Source: Ignavibacteria bacterium (lineage in GTDB: Bacteria; Bacteroidota; Ignavibacteria; Kapaibacteriales; Kapaibacteriaceae). Taken from it: DNA of 53,237 bases. Under the pieces are notes generated by a model. That model had not been told where the DNA came from and searched no databases. It worked only from the letters and a program-made list of their open reading frames with translations. Each line of letters begins with the position of its first letter. The first letter of the stretch is position 1. The stretch is taken from positions 1 through 53,237 of the forward strand of contig CANHFG010000005.1 of assembly GCA_947459875.1 (NCBI GenBank), in the 5' to 3' direction. Shown one piece after another: positions 1 to 11,045 of this stretch. A program made the position numbers and the translations under genes.

Positions 1-2
1 AT

Positions 3-1211
<1,209 letters not shown>

Positions 1212-1237
1212 GCAATCGCATGTAAATGTCAGTGTTT

Positions 1238-1270
1238 CGGGGCCGTTGGATTGCATTTCCGGCGGCCCCG
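1238..1270. terminator. Hairpin between convergent katG and the BNR-protein gene, probable bidirectional terminator
   Basis: cggggccg...cggccccg, 8-bp perfect stem; structural equivalent at 4985-5017 in the second copy. Confidence 0.5.
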
Positions 1271-1332
1271 TACATTTTCGAAGAAGTATGGACGCTGGTT
1301 CTTTAGTCAGCTTTTATGATCTGTCGCCTGTA

Positions 1333-3900
1333 TCATTCTACCACCATGACCTTTCTGGTTGTCACGGTACCGTTCTGGTCTGTAAGCCGTGCTATGTAGA
1401 CGCCGGGCGATGGAGCAATCATGGGACTCAGCGGTTCGCCCGACAGCCCCGTCAGTGCCGTGCACGTGTACCCGGCATTTAACCATGCCCTGATGTGACT
1501 GTTCCAGGTTCTTGCTTCCGCTGGTTGGACTATTGATGTTGTGAGTTGCTGACCCTGAACGCTCGACGTCACGAGACGATTCTTGAACACACCGGTCGTA
1601 GTGCAATAGTAAATGTCTTCGGCCGCATCGTCGGTGAAGAAGGTGATGACGTCTGTCGCTTCGTTGATTCCGGGGTCATGCACGGCCCACGACAAGCCGT
1701 CGTCGAAACTCTCCAGTGGTCCATCAATTCCATTGATAATTAGCCGGCCATCGGCAAGACGCACACCAGAGTTGCCGATAAATCGGAAGCCCCTACTGGC
1801 AGACTGAGAGTATACCTTCGTCCACGTTTCGCCGTTATCAGTAGAGAGAACAACATGGCAGTCCTGCATCGTCGTGAATAGTGTCTCATTGAGTTGTTCC
1901 TCTCGACGGTTAAAGCTGCGTTGCTTCGCAGTATCTCGAACTACCGTTGAGTACGATGCTACTAAGATATCGGGACTAACTTGAATCATGCCAAGAAAGT
2001 ACGGATCCTGGTCCGGCAGGGTAGATGCCTTCCACGATAGACCCTTATCTGTGCTGCGAACGATACCACCGCAGAGATAAGGACGCGCCACGAGATTCAC
2101 GTTGTCGTATAGATGAACTCCGCTAACGAGTGCCATGACGGTCGTATCATTCAGAGCAAGCAGGGTCCCGACAAATCCTGAACCAATGCTGTCCGATGCG
2201 GCAAGCAGTGGTCGCACATCTGTGCTGTCAACGATGCTTCCATTTGCCCACCGACTCACTATCGTGCCATTACCAATAAGAATGGTACTGCTGTCAGTTC
2301 TCAAAGCCGACGATGAGTTCCGATCACTAAGCACACTCAAGAACGTTCCATCACGATCGAACTGCAGTAGCCTGACTCCCGGAACAAGAATCTCCGATGT
2401 GCTCACAGAAGGAATGCACATGCCGACCGTCGTTAGATAAGCTGGCGATGCCTTCCATTGTCCGTCGTTAAAAGTGACATACTGTCCACTTGTTGTTGCC
2501 GTGATCAGTCGCCCCACACCGGAGCGCTCAGCCCGAACCATGTGGCCGCTGTAAGACACAATAAATGGATCGTTCCCAGCTGCACCACAAAATCCATAGA
2601 GCATTGGTGTAGGCTCTACGTCAGATATGTTCCGCATGGTAGAACTGAGCAAGTAGCCCCGCCCCGACTTCATCGTGAGTACCATTTGGCCGTTCCAGCT
2701 GAGGTTAGAAGGGGTTAAAGCAGGATGCACGTTGGGTAACGGCCGAACATTGTTGTACCGATCATCGTACTCGTTCACCCGCAATTCTTGCTCGATTGAA
2801 TCCTTGAGATGAAGGAATACCTTTCCCAAGCGGCCATCCGACAGTTTCGCATAGTAGTAGGCAGTTTCAGAACTAAATATTGGCACCGGGTAAAACGGGT
2901 GTTTATGCCGAACAGTATCTACGGTATGCCATAAACCCTTACGGTATTCATGAATTGCTCCCGCGGAGTCTACAAGGAACGCTCGTCGTGTCGCAGAATA
3001 CATCAGGTGGCACCGTTGATTGACTATCCTTATGCTCCGTCCATCAGCGGTTTTTAACGACGAAGCAAGAAAGGACGCAACGGTGTCGCCCAGCGCCCCA
3101 ATGCCGAGTACCATCTTCCCCTTAACTTCGTCTATCCAGATGATCGTGTCACGCTCGTAGAACGCTACGGTAAAGTATTCACTTGTTTCGCTTGCCGTTA
3201 CATTCGGTGCAGCATTGATCGGGGTATTAACCGGTGTCCTACTACCCACTTGTTGAGTGAACGGATGTAAGATCGCGTAGTGACCCGATCCATTAGACCT
3301 ACTCAGGTAACCGCCATGTCCATCAACATTTAGGAACACAACGCCCTGATCTTGTGGCAGATCGACCCATGTGTCGCAACCGTCAAATGTCAGGAGTCGT
3401 CTGCTCACTATCGGGGGAGTTAGGATATTGATTGGCAGCCAGAGAGTGCTTGACTTTGAGTACTTGTTTCCAAAATAGAAACCACTTACGGTATCAATTC
3501 TCGCAGGCAGTGTATCACTCACGACGTTGAGCGATTCGTCGAACTTCCACAAACGGATACCAGCATTTCCGGACTGCAAACAGCTCAAGCCCCCCGTGGG
3601 GCGTCGCAGAATGACACTATATTGATAATTGCTCATGTTGTCGATTTCCGAGATGTGGCGCGCATTCCACGTTACCGTATCGACTACATAGATGCCGCGT
3701 CCACTTACATCAAACATCAGCGAACCACTACCGTTAAGCATCGTTGGTGTAGTGTTTACAGAGATTGGATATCCCCGTTCGCGGTAGATGACCTCGGGAC
3801 CTGTTCTTTGGGCAAGAGCTGACCTGGGATCTGCGGCACTCAGCGAGAGAATAACGATAGCTCCCAATACAAAGCATTTACGATTCCGAATGATGTTCAC
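1333..3900 (-). CDS. Exported BNR/Asp-box repeat protein with T9SS type A-like C-terminal sorting domain (module copy 1)
   Basis: Asp-box motifs STDKGLSWKAS, STDNGETWTKV, SFDDGLSWAVH; C-terminus PGVYIARLTDQNGTVTTRKVMVVE; hydrophobic signal peptide; GGAGG about 7 nt before GTG at 3898-3900 (ORF track extends to 3951). Paralogue of 5080..7632. Confidence 0.85.
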   Translation of the reverse strand: MNIIRNRKCFVLGAIVILSLSAADPRSALAQRTGPEVIYRERGYPISVNTTPTMLNGSGSLMFDVSGRGIYVVDTVTWNARHISEIDNMSNYQYSVILRRPTGGLSCLQSGNAGIRLWKFDESLNVVSDTLPARIDTVSGFYFGNKYSKSSTLWLPINILTPPIVSRRLLTFDGCDTWVDLPQDQGVVFLNVDGHGGYLSRSNGSGHYAILHPFTQQVGSRTPVNTPINAAPNVTASETSEYFTVAFYERDTIIWIDEVKGKMVLGIGALGDTVASFLASSLKTADGRSIRIVNQRCHLMYSATRRAFLVDSAGAIHEYRKGLWHTVDTVRHKHPFYPVPIFSSETAYYYAKLSDGRLGKVFLHLKDSIEQELRVNEYDDRYNNVRPLPNVHPALTPSNLSWNGQMVLTMKSGRGYLLSSTMRNISDVEPTPMLYGFCGAAGNDPFIVSYSGHMVRAERSGVGRLITATTSGQYVTFNDGQWKASPAYLTTVGMCIPSVSTSEILVPGVRLLQFDRDGTFLSVLSDRNSSSALRTDSSTILIGNGTIVSRWANGSIVDSTDVRPLLAASDSIGSGFVGTLLALNDTTVMALVSGVHLYDNVNLVARPYLCGGIVRSTDKGLSWKASTLPDQDPYFLGMIQVSPDILVASYSTVVRDTAKQRSFNRREEQLNETLFTTMQDCHVVLSTDNGETWTKVYSQSASRGFRFIGNSGVRLADGRLIINGIDGPLESFDDGLSWAVHDPGINEATDVITFFTDDAAEDIYYCTTTGVFKNRLVTSSVQGQQLTTSIVQPAEARTWNSHIRAWLNAGYTCTALTGLSGEPLSPMIAPSPGVYIARLTDQNGTVTTRKVMVVE

Positions 3901-3979
3901 GTTCACTCCTCCAAAGATCATATTGTTTTCAGCACCAACTGTTAGAAACACATTTTGCTACGCGGTGCTCTTTGCTCCT

Positions 3980-4678
3980 CTATCTTGTGCAGCAGTTTTC
4001 GTTTTTCGGACAACCAACGAGTGCACAGGGACCCTGCCCGCAGTCGGCTCCGGCATCTGAACAATATCTCTCAAACCCTCCACTCGCTTCAGAAGTTGAA
4101 GGACCGTTCGCCGTCTGAACCCAGCGCATTTCATACCTGCAGCACAAGTCGCTACAGGCATATATACAGCCATCTGCCTGATTGACGATTGCACACTTCG
4201 GGCTAAACACCGTCCAACACCAGACACTGCCAATCGCAGGGGGAATGATTCCGTTGTTCCAGGAGCTGTCGCCGATCACGGGCTTCATTGTACACAGTAT
4301 TGCCGATAGTGTTCTCAATGGATTGATCGGCAGAGGCCGGGCTCCATTGAAACACACACGTCGAATCACCGTGTACTGGTTCTGCAGAAGTCCGGGGGTG
4401 CAGGTTGCTGGCAGATACGGCGGCGCGTTTTGTACAACGCTACAGCCATAGGCTGTAACGTTATACGTTTGGTTATCAATGCAGATATCCAGTGTTTTGA
4501 GTTCCACCGGGTTATCGCATGAACATCCCTGGGCGGTTAGATCCACATGCACTGACATCATCGCAACAAGTGCAACGGTGAACATAACAAGATGCGAGAG
4601 CACAGATACTCTCCAGTCGTCTCGCTTCGGCACACCATAAAACCTTGCGACACCGACCTGGTCATTGCACAGATGCAT
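3980..4678 (-). CDS. Exported cysteine-rich protein of unknown function (module copy 1)
   Basis: Hydrophobic N-terminus ending in LTAQG, 19 Cys in the mature region; close paralogue of 7715..8392. Exact start uncertain. Confidence 0.8.
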   Translation of the reverse strand: MHLCNDQVGVARFYGVPKRDDWRVSVLSHLVMFTVALVAMMSVHVDLTAQGCSCDNPVELKTLDICIDNQTYNVTAYGCSVVQNAPPYLPATCTPGLLQNQYTVIRRVCFNGARPLPINPLRTLSAILCTMKPVIGDSSWNNGIIPPAIGSVWCWTVFSPKCAIVNQADGCIYACSDLCCRYEMRWVQTANGPSTSEASGGFERYCSDAGADCGQGPCALVGCPKNENCCTR

Positions 4679-4786
4679 AATCGAGTCCTCGATACTAATG
4701 GTTACAAATTCATTGGGTCAATCATCGCGACGTATGATAATTGTGTTCTGCCTCAGGTAAAACAGGACTTGTACTACCGCAGCTAA

Positions 4787-4957
<171 letters not shown>

Positions 4958-4984
4958 GTAACAACCACCATCGAATGAATGATA

Positions 4985-5017
4985 CAGGGCCCCCGGATTG
5001 CCGATCTGGTGGCCCTG
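4985..5017. terminator. Hairpin downstream of katG remnant, equivalent to 1238-1270
   Basis: cagggcc...ggccctg stem, followed by ttcttgtt. Confidence 0.5.
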
Positions 5018-5079
5018 TTCTTGTTGGACGACATTATGACGCTGGTTCGTAATTCAGCCTTAGCGATCTGGCGCCTGTA

Positions 5080-7632
5080 TCATTCTACCACCACCATTAC
5101 CTTTCGGGTTGTCACAGTGCCGTTCTGGTGTATAAGCCGTGCTATGTAGACACCGGGCGATGGGGCAGTGAGGGGGCTAAGTGATTCGCCCGACAGCGCC
5201 GTCAGCGCCATGCACGTGTACCCGGCATTTGTCCATGTCCTGAGGTGATTGTTCCATGTTCCTGCTAATGCTGGCAGATTATTACCTGTTGCCGTTTCTT
5301 TATCTCGAACACTCGATGCAACCATTCGTTGTTTGAACACACCTGTGGTAGTGCAGTAGTATATGTCGTGGGCTACATCATCGGTAAAGAATGTTATCAC
5401 GTCCGTTGGTTCGTCAAACACTGGGTCGTGGAAGTCCCACGACAAACCGTCGTCGAAACTCTCCAGTGGTCCATCGATGCCATTGATGACCAGCCTACCA
5501 TCAGCAAAGCGCACGCCAGAGCTGCCGATGAATCGAAAACCCTTACTGGCAGATCGCGAGTACACCTTTGTCCATGTTACGCCGTTATCTGTTGAGCGAA
5601 TCACATGACAATCCTCCATGGTCGTGAACAACGTCTCGTTGCGTCGCTCTTCTTCGAAAAGCAGATTGTTTCGTTTCAGAGTGTCTTGCACCACCTTTGT
5701 GTAGGATGCCACCAGTACGTTTGAGTCCACACGGACAAACCCAAGAAAGTAGGGATCTTGGTCAGGAAGTTCCGATGCATTCCATGATTGGCCACTGTCC
5801 GTGCTCCTTACGATGCCACCGCAGCGGTATGGACGTGACACGAGTTTTTCGTTGTCTTGGAGAAGCAGACCACTCACAAATGCCAGCACAGTGGTACTGT
5901 TGAGAGCTGACATAGATCCTATGAAGCCTGACTCAAGAGTATCTGTCGATACAAGGAGCGGCCGTACATCTGTAGTGTCGGTGATACTTCCGTTGGTCCA
6001 GCGGTAGACTACTGTGCCATTCCCGATGAGAATATTACTCGAGTCTATCCGAAGGGCTGATGTAGATGCTTGCTCAGTGATAATGCTCAAGAACCTGCCA
6101 TCCCGATCGAACTGCATTAACCGCACTCCCGGAGCAAGGATGTCAGATGAACTGACGGATGCCATGCGCAAGCCAACTATAGAAAGTTTTGAGGGGGCTG
6201 GCTTGAAACCTCGACTAAGTTGGACGTAATCACCATTTGTCGTTACAGAGACCAAACGGCCGGCACCAGAGCTTTCTGGCTGAACCATATGGCCATGGTA
6301 GGATACCACAAACGGTTGTGTACCTGATTTCCCAGCGAAGCCATACAACATGGGATAGGTTCCAATGTCCTCAAAGTCGCGTAACGTAGAACTGAGCAGA
6401 TATCCATCGCCCGACTTCATTTTAAGAACCGTTGGACCATTCCAGTTGAAGGTAAAGGGAGTAACGTTGGGATGTACACTAGGGTATGATCGAATACTAT
6501 TGTACCCATCGTAGTACGATTTTATTCGCAACTCCTGCACCAACGAATCGCTGAGGTGAAGGAACACTTCGCCCGATGCGCCGCTTGATGTTTTCGCCGA
6601 ATAATAGACTTGTTCTGGGCTATAAATGGGAGAACTTGATGTTTTGAACCGGACAGTATCTATCGTGTGCCATTGCCCCTTTCGATATTCGTGTACGGCG
6701 CCAATAGCGTCGACTAAATACACTCGTCTCGTAGTAGAATTGAGTAGATGACACTTGTTCTTTATAATGCTCACTGTCATTCCCTCCGCAGTCTGGAACG
6801 ACGACCCGAGAAACGACGCTACCGTGTCACCTAACGCACCAATGCCGAGAACCATCTTACCCCGAACTTCGTCGATCCATATGATCGAGTCTTTACCAAG
6901 GATGGCCTTATGAAAAGCATCATCTGTTTCAAATCCGATGTTAGGCGTTGCAAAAATTGGCGTCAGCACCGGTTTGTTACTACTCATCTCATTGGTGTAG
7001 GGATGCAGTATGGAGTAATAATTGGCGCCATCTTTTTGTATCAAGGCGCCACCAATCCCGTCGTTGCGTAGTAGCTTCATTTTCTTCGTTGCTGGCAAGT
7101 CTACCCAAGAGTCGCATCCATCAAATGTCAGCAGCTGTCTACTTACTGGGGGTTTTGCCAAAGGCAACGAGATGACGAAGTACAGTGTCCTCGGTGTATG
7201 ATAATCAAAGTGAGCCAGCATGTTTATTGTGTCAATCCTTTCTGGCAACGTATCACTTACAACATTGAGCGACTCATCAAACTTCCATAGCCGTGTGCCC
7301 GCATTGCCAGTCTGCATGCATGCCATGCCACCAGACTTTCGCTGGTATAAAGAACTGAATTCATAAGATGAGTTGTTCTCGATCTCGGAAATGCGCCGCG
7401 CTCGCCAAGTAATGGTATCGACTACATATACTCCGCGGCCTGCCACCTCAAACATGATCGTGCCGCTTCCGTTAAACATTGTCGGCGTTGTATTCACCCA
7501 GAATGGGTCACCTCGTTCACGGTAGATGGCAACGGGTCTACTGTTCTGAGAAATAGCTGAGCAAATACAAACAAGGAGTAGAGTCGCGATACCGCCGAAT
7601 CGTTTCAATAGTCGTACATCGTACTGCATCAT
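5080..7632 (-). CDS. Exported BNR/Asp-box repeat protein with T9SS C-terminal sorting domain (module copy 2)
   Basis: STDSGQSWNAS, STDNGVTWTKV, SFDDGLSWDFH; C-terminus PGVYIARLIHQNGTVTTRKVMVVVE; signal peptide. Confidence 0.87.
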   Translation of the reverse strand: MMQYDVRLLKRFGGIATLLLVCICSAISQNSRPVAIYRERGDPFWVNTTPTMFNGSGTIMFEVAGRGVYVVDTITWRARRISEIENNSSYEFSSLYQRKSGGMACMQTGNAGTRLWKFDESLNVVSDTLPERIDTINMLAHFDYHTPRTLYFVISLPLAKPPVSRQLLTFDGCDSWVDLPATKKMKLLRNDGIGGALIQKDGANYYSILHPYTNEMSSNKPVLTPIFATPNIGFETDDAFHKAILGKDSIIWIDEVRGKMVLGIGALGDTVASFLGSSFQTAEGMTVSIIKNKCHLLNSTTRRVYLVDAIGAVHEYRKGQWHTIDTVRFKTSSSPIYSPEQVYYSAKTSSGASGEVFLHLSDSLVQELRIKSYYDGYNSIRSYPSVHPNVTPFTFNWNGPTVLKMKSGDGYLLSSTLRDFEDIGTYPMLYGFAGKSGTQPFVVSYHGHMVQPESSGAGRLVSVTTNGDYVQLSRGFKPAPSKLSIVGLRMASVSSSDILAPGVRLMQFDRDGRFLSIITEQASTSALRIDSSNILIGNGTVVYRWTNGSITDTTDVRPLLVSTDTLESGFIGSMSALNSTTVLAFVSGLLLQDNEKLVSRPYRCGGIVRSTDSGQSWNASELPDQDPYFLGFVRVDSNVLVASYTKVVQDTLKRNNLLFEEERRNETLFTTMEDCHVIRSTDNGVTWTKVYSRSASKGFRFIGSSGVRFADGRLVINGIDGPLESFDDGLSWDFHDPVFDEPTDVITFFTDDVAHDIYYCTTTGVFKQRMVASSVRDKETATGNNLPALAGTWNNHLRTWTNAGYTCMALTALSGESLSPLTAPSPGVYIARLIHQNGTVTTRKVMVVVE

Positions 7633-7714
7633 TGTCTCGCCTGATCGATATTGTTGAAAATGACAGCATAACGCAGTTTATCCGATCGATAGTTACATCA
7701 ATTGCGCACTCAGT

Positions 7715-8392
7715 CTATCTCGTGCAGCAAACATAACGACTGGGACAACCAATCAAAACACATGGACTTTGACCGCAGTCTTCGCTGGGATCAGAACAGT
7801 ATTTCTCAAAGCCACCGTCAAGGTAAGCTGTTGAAGGTCCACTTGCCGTCTGAACCCAGCGCATTTCATATCTGCAACACAAAGTGTTGCAAGCGCTGAT
7901 GCATCCGTCGACTTGATTTACAGTGGCGCATTTTGGAGTAAACACCGTCCAACACCACACACTCCCGATTGCTGGGGGAATGATTCCGTTGTTCCAAGAG
8001 CTGTCGCCGATCACGGGCTTCATTGTGCAAAAGATTGCCGATAATGTCTTCAATGGGTCAATCGGTACAGGCCGCACACCATTGAAGCATACCCGACGGA
8101 TAACTGTGTATTGATTCTGCTGATATGTTGGAGTACATGTCGGGTCCAACAGTGGAATGTTATAGCGCACAGCACTACAACCATAGACAGTAACATTGTA
8201 CGTATTGCTATCGATGCAAATGTCCAGCGTCTTGAGCGCTACTGGCGTATCACAGTTGCAGCCCTGAGCCAACAACCGTGGTTGTCCAATGTGCATGGCG
8301 ACAACGACAATGGCAAGAGATGCGAGAAGCTTGATAAACTGTGTTGTCGGCTTTGCGAGATCCTGACGGGCAGGCTTGAGGTCTGTTCTCAT
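7715..8392 (-). CDS. Exported cysteine-rich protein of unknown function (module copy 2)
   Basis: Same 19-Cys pattern as 3980..4678 (GCNCDTPVALKTLDICID...VGCP/IGCP...CCTR). Confidence 0.82.
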   Translation of the reverse strand: MRTDLKPARQDLAKPTTQFIKLLASLAIVVVAMHIGQPRLLAQGCNCDTPVALKTLDICIDSNTYNVTVYGCSAVRYNIPLLDPTCTPTYQQNQYTVIRRVCFNGVRPVPIDPLKTLSAIFCTMKPVIGDSSWNNGIIPPAIGSVWCWTVFTPKCATVNQVDGCISACNTLCCRYEMRWVQTASGPSTAYLDGGFEKYCSDPSEDCGQSPCVLIGCPSRYVCCTR

Positions 8393-8415
8393 GATGTTTA
8401 CGTTTCCTGCGGCTA

Positions 8416-8619
8416 TTACTGAAATAGTGGATCAATGATTACTACTTGGGGTGACTGCGTACTTCCTGTAACAGCCTGTTGGGATGCCAGAGTATCGCTC
8501 GTGACTTGTTGAATAGCTGTCGAGTTCAACTCAACAAGCTGAGTGTATTGCGATTTGGTGATCTGCTGTCCAGGTGAAAGCAGCCCCATCCATAAGAGAA
8601 TTGCTAAGATAAATTCCAT
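8416..8619 (-). CDS. Small exported or membrane-anchored protein (about 67 aa)
   Basis: MEFILAILLWMGLLSPGQQITKSQYTQLVELNST...; hydrophobic N-terminus; immediately upstream of the Cys-rich gene, same strand. Confidence 0.5.
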   Translation of the reverse strand: MEFILAILLWMGLLSPGQQITKSQYTQLVELNSTAIQQVTSDTLASQQAVTGSTQSPQVVIIDPLFQ

Positions 8620-8732
8620 GGCACGCCTATTTAGATGTGATTGATAGATTGGTTTCGCCAACTTCTGAAAACGCTCAATTTGAGACTAAGCTTCTGGCAT
8701 ATATTTTCCGACATTGTTAAACAGGGTTAATC

Positions 8733-10193
8733 ATGACGTTATACCATTATCTACAGTCACTTGCACGTACTGTATCGAAACGGCGTCCAAAGCGAATAGA
8801 GGTGTTCAATGAAAATGAACTCGATAAATCATCGAAAATCTATCAGCTCTATAAACTTGCCTTAGATCCGAATGTTTCGTCCCAACAGGCACATGCTGAA
8901 TTGTATTCAGGGAAAAGTGTAAGTGCACATGCGGATCTCGCTTTCGAGCGATTGCTACAGCGTGCGGCGGAACGGCTCGAGAATCTGCTGTTGTTGTCGG
9001 ACCCGAAGTTGATTTCAAGAGATGAGGCTACTAGAGCAAACATTCAAGCTATTCGTTGGCTTACGGCTGGATTATATCTTGCTCAACATGAGATCAAGGA
9101 CGGGGCTATCTACAACCTCAAGCGAGGCTTGAAAAGCAGTGATACAATTCCCGCACAATGGCAAGGTCTGTGTTCCGCAGCATTACGACAAATGGTGCTG
9201 CATCATTCGATGACGGGATCTAGATCTTCTGCCAATCATTATGCTAAACATTTGACCGAGCAAGTTGCAGCCGTTGCCGAAGAGTCAACTCTGCGCGCGC
9301 GGCATGACGTGCTCTTTGCAGATCTACGAAGAACACGCCTTCAAACTAGCATGTCAGAGAATTCATGGATGGAGCTTGATGAATCCCTTACCATACTATG
9401 CCAACGCTTCCCCCAGACGTGGATCAAGACATCTGCCTTTCGCATGAGACAAACTGTTCTGCAAGTGACAGGCCAACACAATCGGATGCTCTTGGAACTC
9501 AAGACGGCCCCTTTACCCCAGTCAGAAAGACATCTCATGACTGCTGTTAGCTCGCTAGCCGTAGGTAGAACATCGGATGCTATCAAGCATGCTTTATCAG
9601 CTCGCACATACTATCGCCAGGGCAGTCCTAACTGGTTAGTGTGTTCAGATATCGCTATTCGCGGGTATTTACTGAAAGGCATTCCAGATAGGGCCATCTC
9701 ACTTGGACAAGAAGTGCGCAGATACCACAAGTTGCTTGCACATGATTCTGTGCTGGATGCTAGACTTACATTACTAGAGGAATACAGCAAGTCGTTCCAG
9801 CAACTTATCAGCAACGCCCCGATTCGAAGAGGTAGGCCAACCGTCCAGAACAAACGGCTAAAGACACAGTTGAACAACGCCTCAATTGAACAACACCTCT
9901 ATATTTCACTCCACGTATGGCAGCTCATAGACAGGAAAGCGCAACAAGACGAAATTGAATATGACCGAATCCTTTTCAACATGTTGCAATACGTCCGTCG
10001 AAGACGCAGTCTAAGGAACAATCATCGATTCGGAGTATTCGTCGAATTTCTCCACCGTCACAGAGCATCACAACCAAACCAAAAGCATCTTCAAGCCTTT
10101 AAACGCGAACTACGATCACTTGGTACTAAATACTCGACGGGAGAGATCATTGCCTACGAGATTCTCGGAGATATACTGACGAAACGGTACTAG
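8733..10193 (+). CDS. Hypothetical protein, predominantly alpha-helical, possibly TPR-like
   Basis: 486-aa ORF without competing ORF; helical repeat-like composition; no family recognised. Confidence 0.75.
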   Translation: MTLYHYLQSLARTVSKRRPKRIEVFNENELDKSSKIYQLYKLALDPNVSSQQAHAELYSGKSVSAHADLAFERLLQRAAERLENLLLLSDPKLISRDEATRANIQAIRWLTAGLYLAQHEIKDGAIYNLKRGLKSSDTIPAQWQGLCSAALRQMVLHHSMTGSRSSANHYAKHLTEQVAAVAEESTLRARHDVLFADLRRTRLQTSMSENSWMELDESLTILCQRFPQTWIKTSAFRMRQTVLQVTGQHNRMLLELKTAPLPQSERHLMTAVSSLAVGRTSDAIKHALSARTYYRQGSPNWLVCSDIAIRGYLLKGIPDRAISLGQEVRRYHKLLAHDSVLDARLTLLEEYSKSFQQLISNAPIRRGRPTVQNKRLKTQLNNASIEQHLYISLHVWQLIDRKAQQDEIEYDRILFNMLQYVRRRRSLRNNHRFGVFVEFLHRHRASQPNQKHLQAFKRELRSLGTKYSTGEIIAYEILGDILTKRY

Positions 10194-10234
10194 ATTCTCG
10201 CCCAGATCCTCAATGCGCACGTAAAGGAGAAGTT

Positions 10235-10999
10235 ATGTGGATGTTGTTTGCCCTCTTGCTGACGTGTGTTTACTGCACGCCGCTTTGCTCGCAAACCCAT
10301 GTGTCAGTTGGCTTGGCAGGGGCCTCGGGGGTAGGAACCGTTTCAACGGGAATGGTGCGTGTTCCAAATTGCACGACCTGCGGAACGTACGGTCGCGGTT
10401 CCGGCTCATCTGAAACAATTAATCTGGAAGCTTACCTCAGGTCGGGCGCATCCACCGGAATGCACTTCATCTCACTGCTGAGCGTATCTCGGAATGCGGC
10501 CCGCTCAGGATGGAGGCAGCTTGCAGACCGACTGCCTTTGATCGATAGCGCCGGAAACATCGGTTATTTTCAGACTGGCTATGACCTTTCGTTCAGTTCT
10601 GCATCGACCGGAGTCATGCTTGGCGCTGGTGTGGAATGGGGATCGCTCAGTCTCCTGCCCATCATGCGGGTTTCGTTTGTGTCTGAGGCCTCTACCATCA
10701 ACCGGCTTCAGATCATACATCCTGCTAGTGCCGTCTTTGAACAAGTGCCGGGTGTTGAGTATGAAGACGGCGGCCGGACTCTCGTCACGGAGCGAATCTC
10801 AACGTCCGGACACTCATCAACACTGCTTGATGCCGGACTTCTCTTAGGATACACCTTGACATTCAGCCTTGCCGGTGTGGACGTCGAGACAGCACTGCAG
10901 GTATACGCTATGCGCGGCCTTACCTCTCTTCACAGGAACTCCGATAGCAAGCTTTCCTACGAGGCCGGTGGTCGTCTCTTTCTTGGTATTCGACTATGA
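10235..10999 (+). CDS. Probable outer-membrane beta-barrel or exported hypothetical protein
   Basis: Signal peptide MWMLFALLLTCVYCTPLCSQT; alternating-hydrophobicity strands, C-terminal GGRLFLGIRL. Confidence 0.7.
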   Translation: MWMLFALLLTCVYCTPLCSQTHVSVGLAGASGVGTVSTGMVRVPNCTTCGTYGRGSGSSETINLEAYLRSGASTGMHFISLLSVSRNAARSGWRQLADRLPLIDSAGNIGYFQTGYDLSFSSASTGVMLGAGVEWGSLSLLPIMRVSFVSEASTINRLQIIHPASAVFEQVPGVEYEDGGRTLVTERISTSGHSSTLLDAGLLLGYTLTFSLAGVDVETALQVYAMRGLTSLHRNSDSKLSYEAGGRLFLGIRL

Positions 11000-11045
11000 C
11001 GCTGTACGACGGTGCGTGTCAACCGAAACGGATATTGGCCACCGC

